This document shows, piece after piece, positions 22,713 through 22,808 of a stretch of 22,808 nt of DNA. Position numbers and translations under genes: made by a program. The stretch covers positions 1,335,105 to 1,357,912 of the forward strand of contig BLXT01007308.1 of assembly GCA_019648995.1 (NCBI GenBank), read 5' to 3'. This stretch comes from Plakobranchus ocellatus. Lineage: Eukaryota > Mollusca > Gastropoda > Plakobranchidae. Below the pieces are notes generated by a model, which had not been told where the DNA came from, searched no databases, and saw nothing but the letters and a program-made list of their open reading frames with translations. Positions within the stretch are counted from its first letter, which is position 1, and each line of letters opens with the position of its first letter.

Positions 22713-22808
22713 AGCATGTTTCCGGATAGTCCCACATTTTCTTTTTCTTCCGTCGATTTAATTTTTCCTCCGTTTGTCTTAAACATAAACTTTTTGCAAT
22801 ACAACTGG

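Overview
This window is eukaryotic and almost certainly metazoan nuclear DNA. It is AT-rich, has spliced genes with GT-AG introns, long AT-rich introns, a tRNA-derived SINE, decayed non-LTR retrotransposon fragments, microsatellites and two short N gaps (3195-3196 and 12285-12298). The many AGATCTAGA-type words and the kind of LINE and SINE suggest a lophotrochozoan, perhaps a gastropod mollusc. That placement is an inference and weak.

The real content is two tandem genes, both on the minus strand, each encoding a complete ADP-ribosylation factor (ARF) small GTPase. ARF-A (coding exons 10239-10092, 9713-9603, 6521-6397, 2591-2430) is a 181-residue class I ARF. ARF-B (coding exons 16044-15900, 15486-15376, 15034-14910, 12707-12549) is a 179-residue class I-like paralogue. 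Its GTPase core is nearly the same, but its N-terminal membrane helix is different and one residue shorter. The three coding introns sit at identical positions and phases, and both genes have a 3' splice site just upstream of the ATG, so both have a non-coding 5' exon. This marks them as products of an old tandem duplication. ARF proteins recruit COPI, clathrin adaptors and lipid enzymes to Golgi membranes when GTP-bound.

Layout from left to right: a decayed LINE reverse-transcriptase fragment on the minus strand (about 100-453); plain sequence; the ARF-A 3' UTR with a poly(A) signal at 1177-1182; ARF-A with a SINE tandem dimer (about 2750-3303) and a 1.35-kb inverted-repeat element (4636-5984), the latter inside an older decayed coding fragment, both in its third intron; the ARF-A/ARF-B interval and ARF-B 3' UTR (about 10264-12548); ARF-B, whose third intron holds a CpG-richer patch with palindromic repeats; a long 5' intron (16059-20643); a likely ARF-B first exon and promoter near 20644-20700 with a YY1-type motif and an inverted pair of ACGTGGC sites; a long TC/TA/TG/TA microsatellite; a second decayed LINE fragment (about 21375-21950, plus strand); a CTCF-like site (22351-22365); and a foldback hairpin (22573-22712).

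No bacterial-type features, CRISPR array, rRNA or intact tRNA was seen. Almost all other open frames are chance or lie in repeats.
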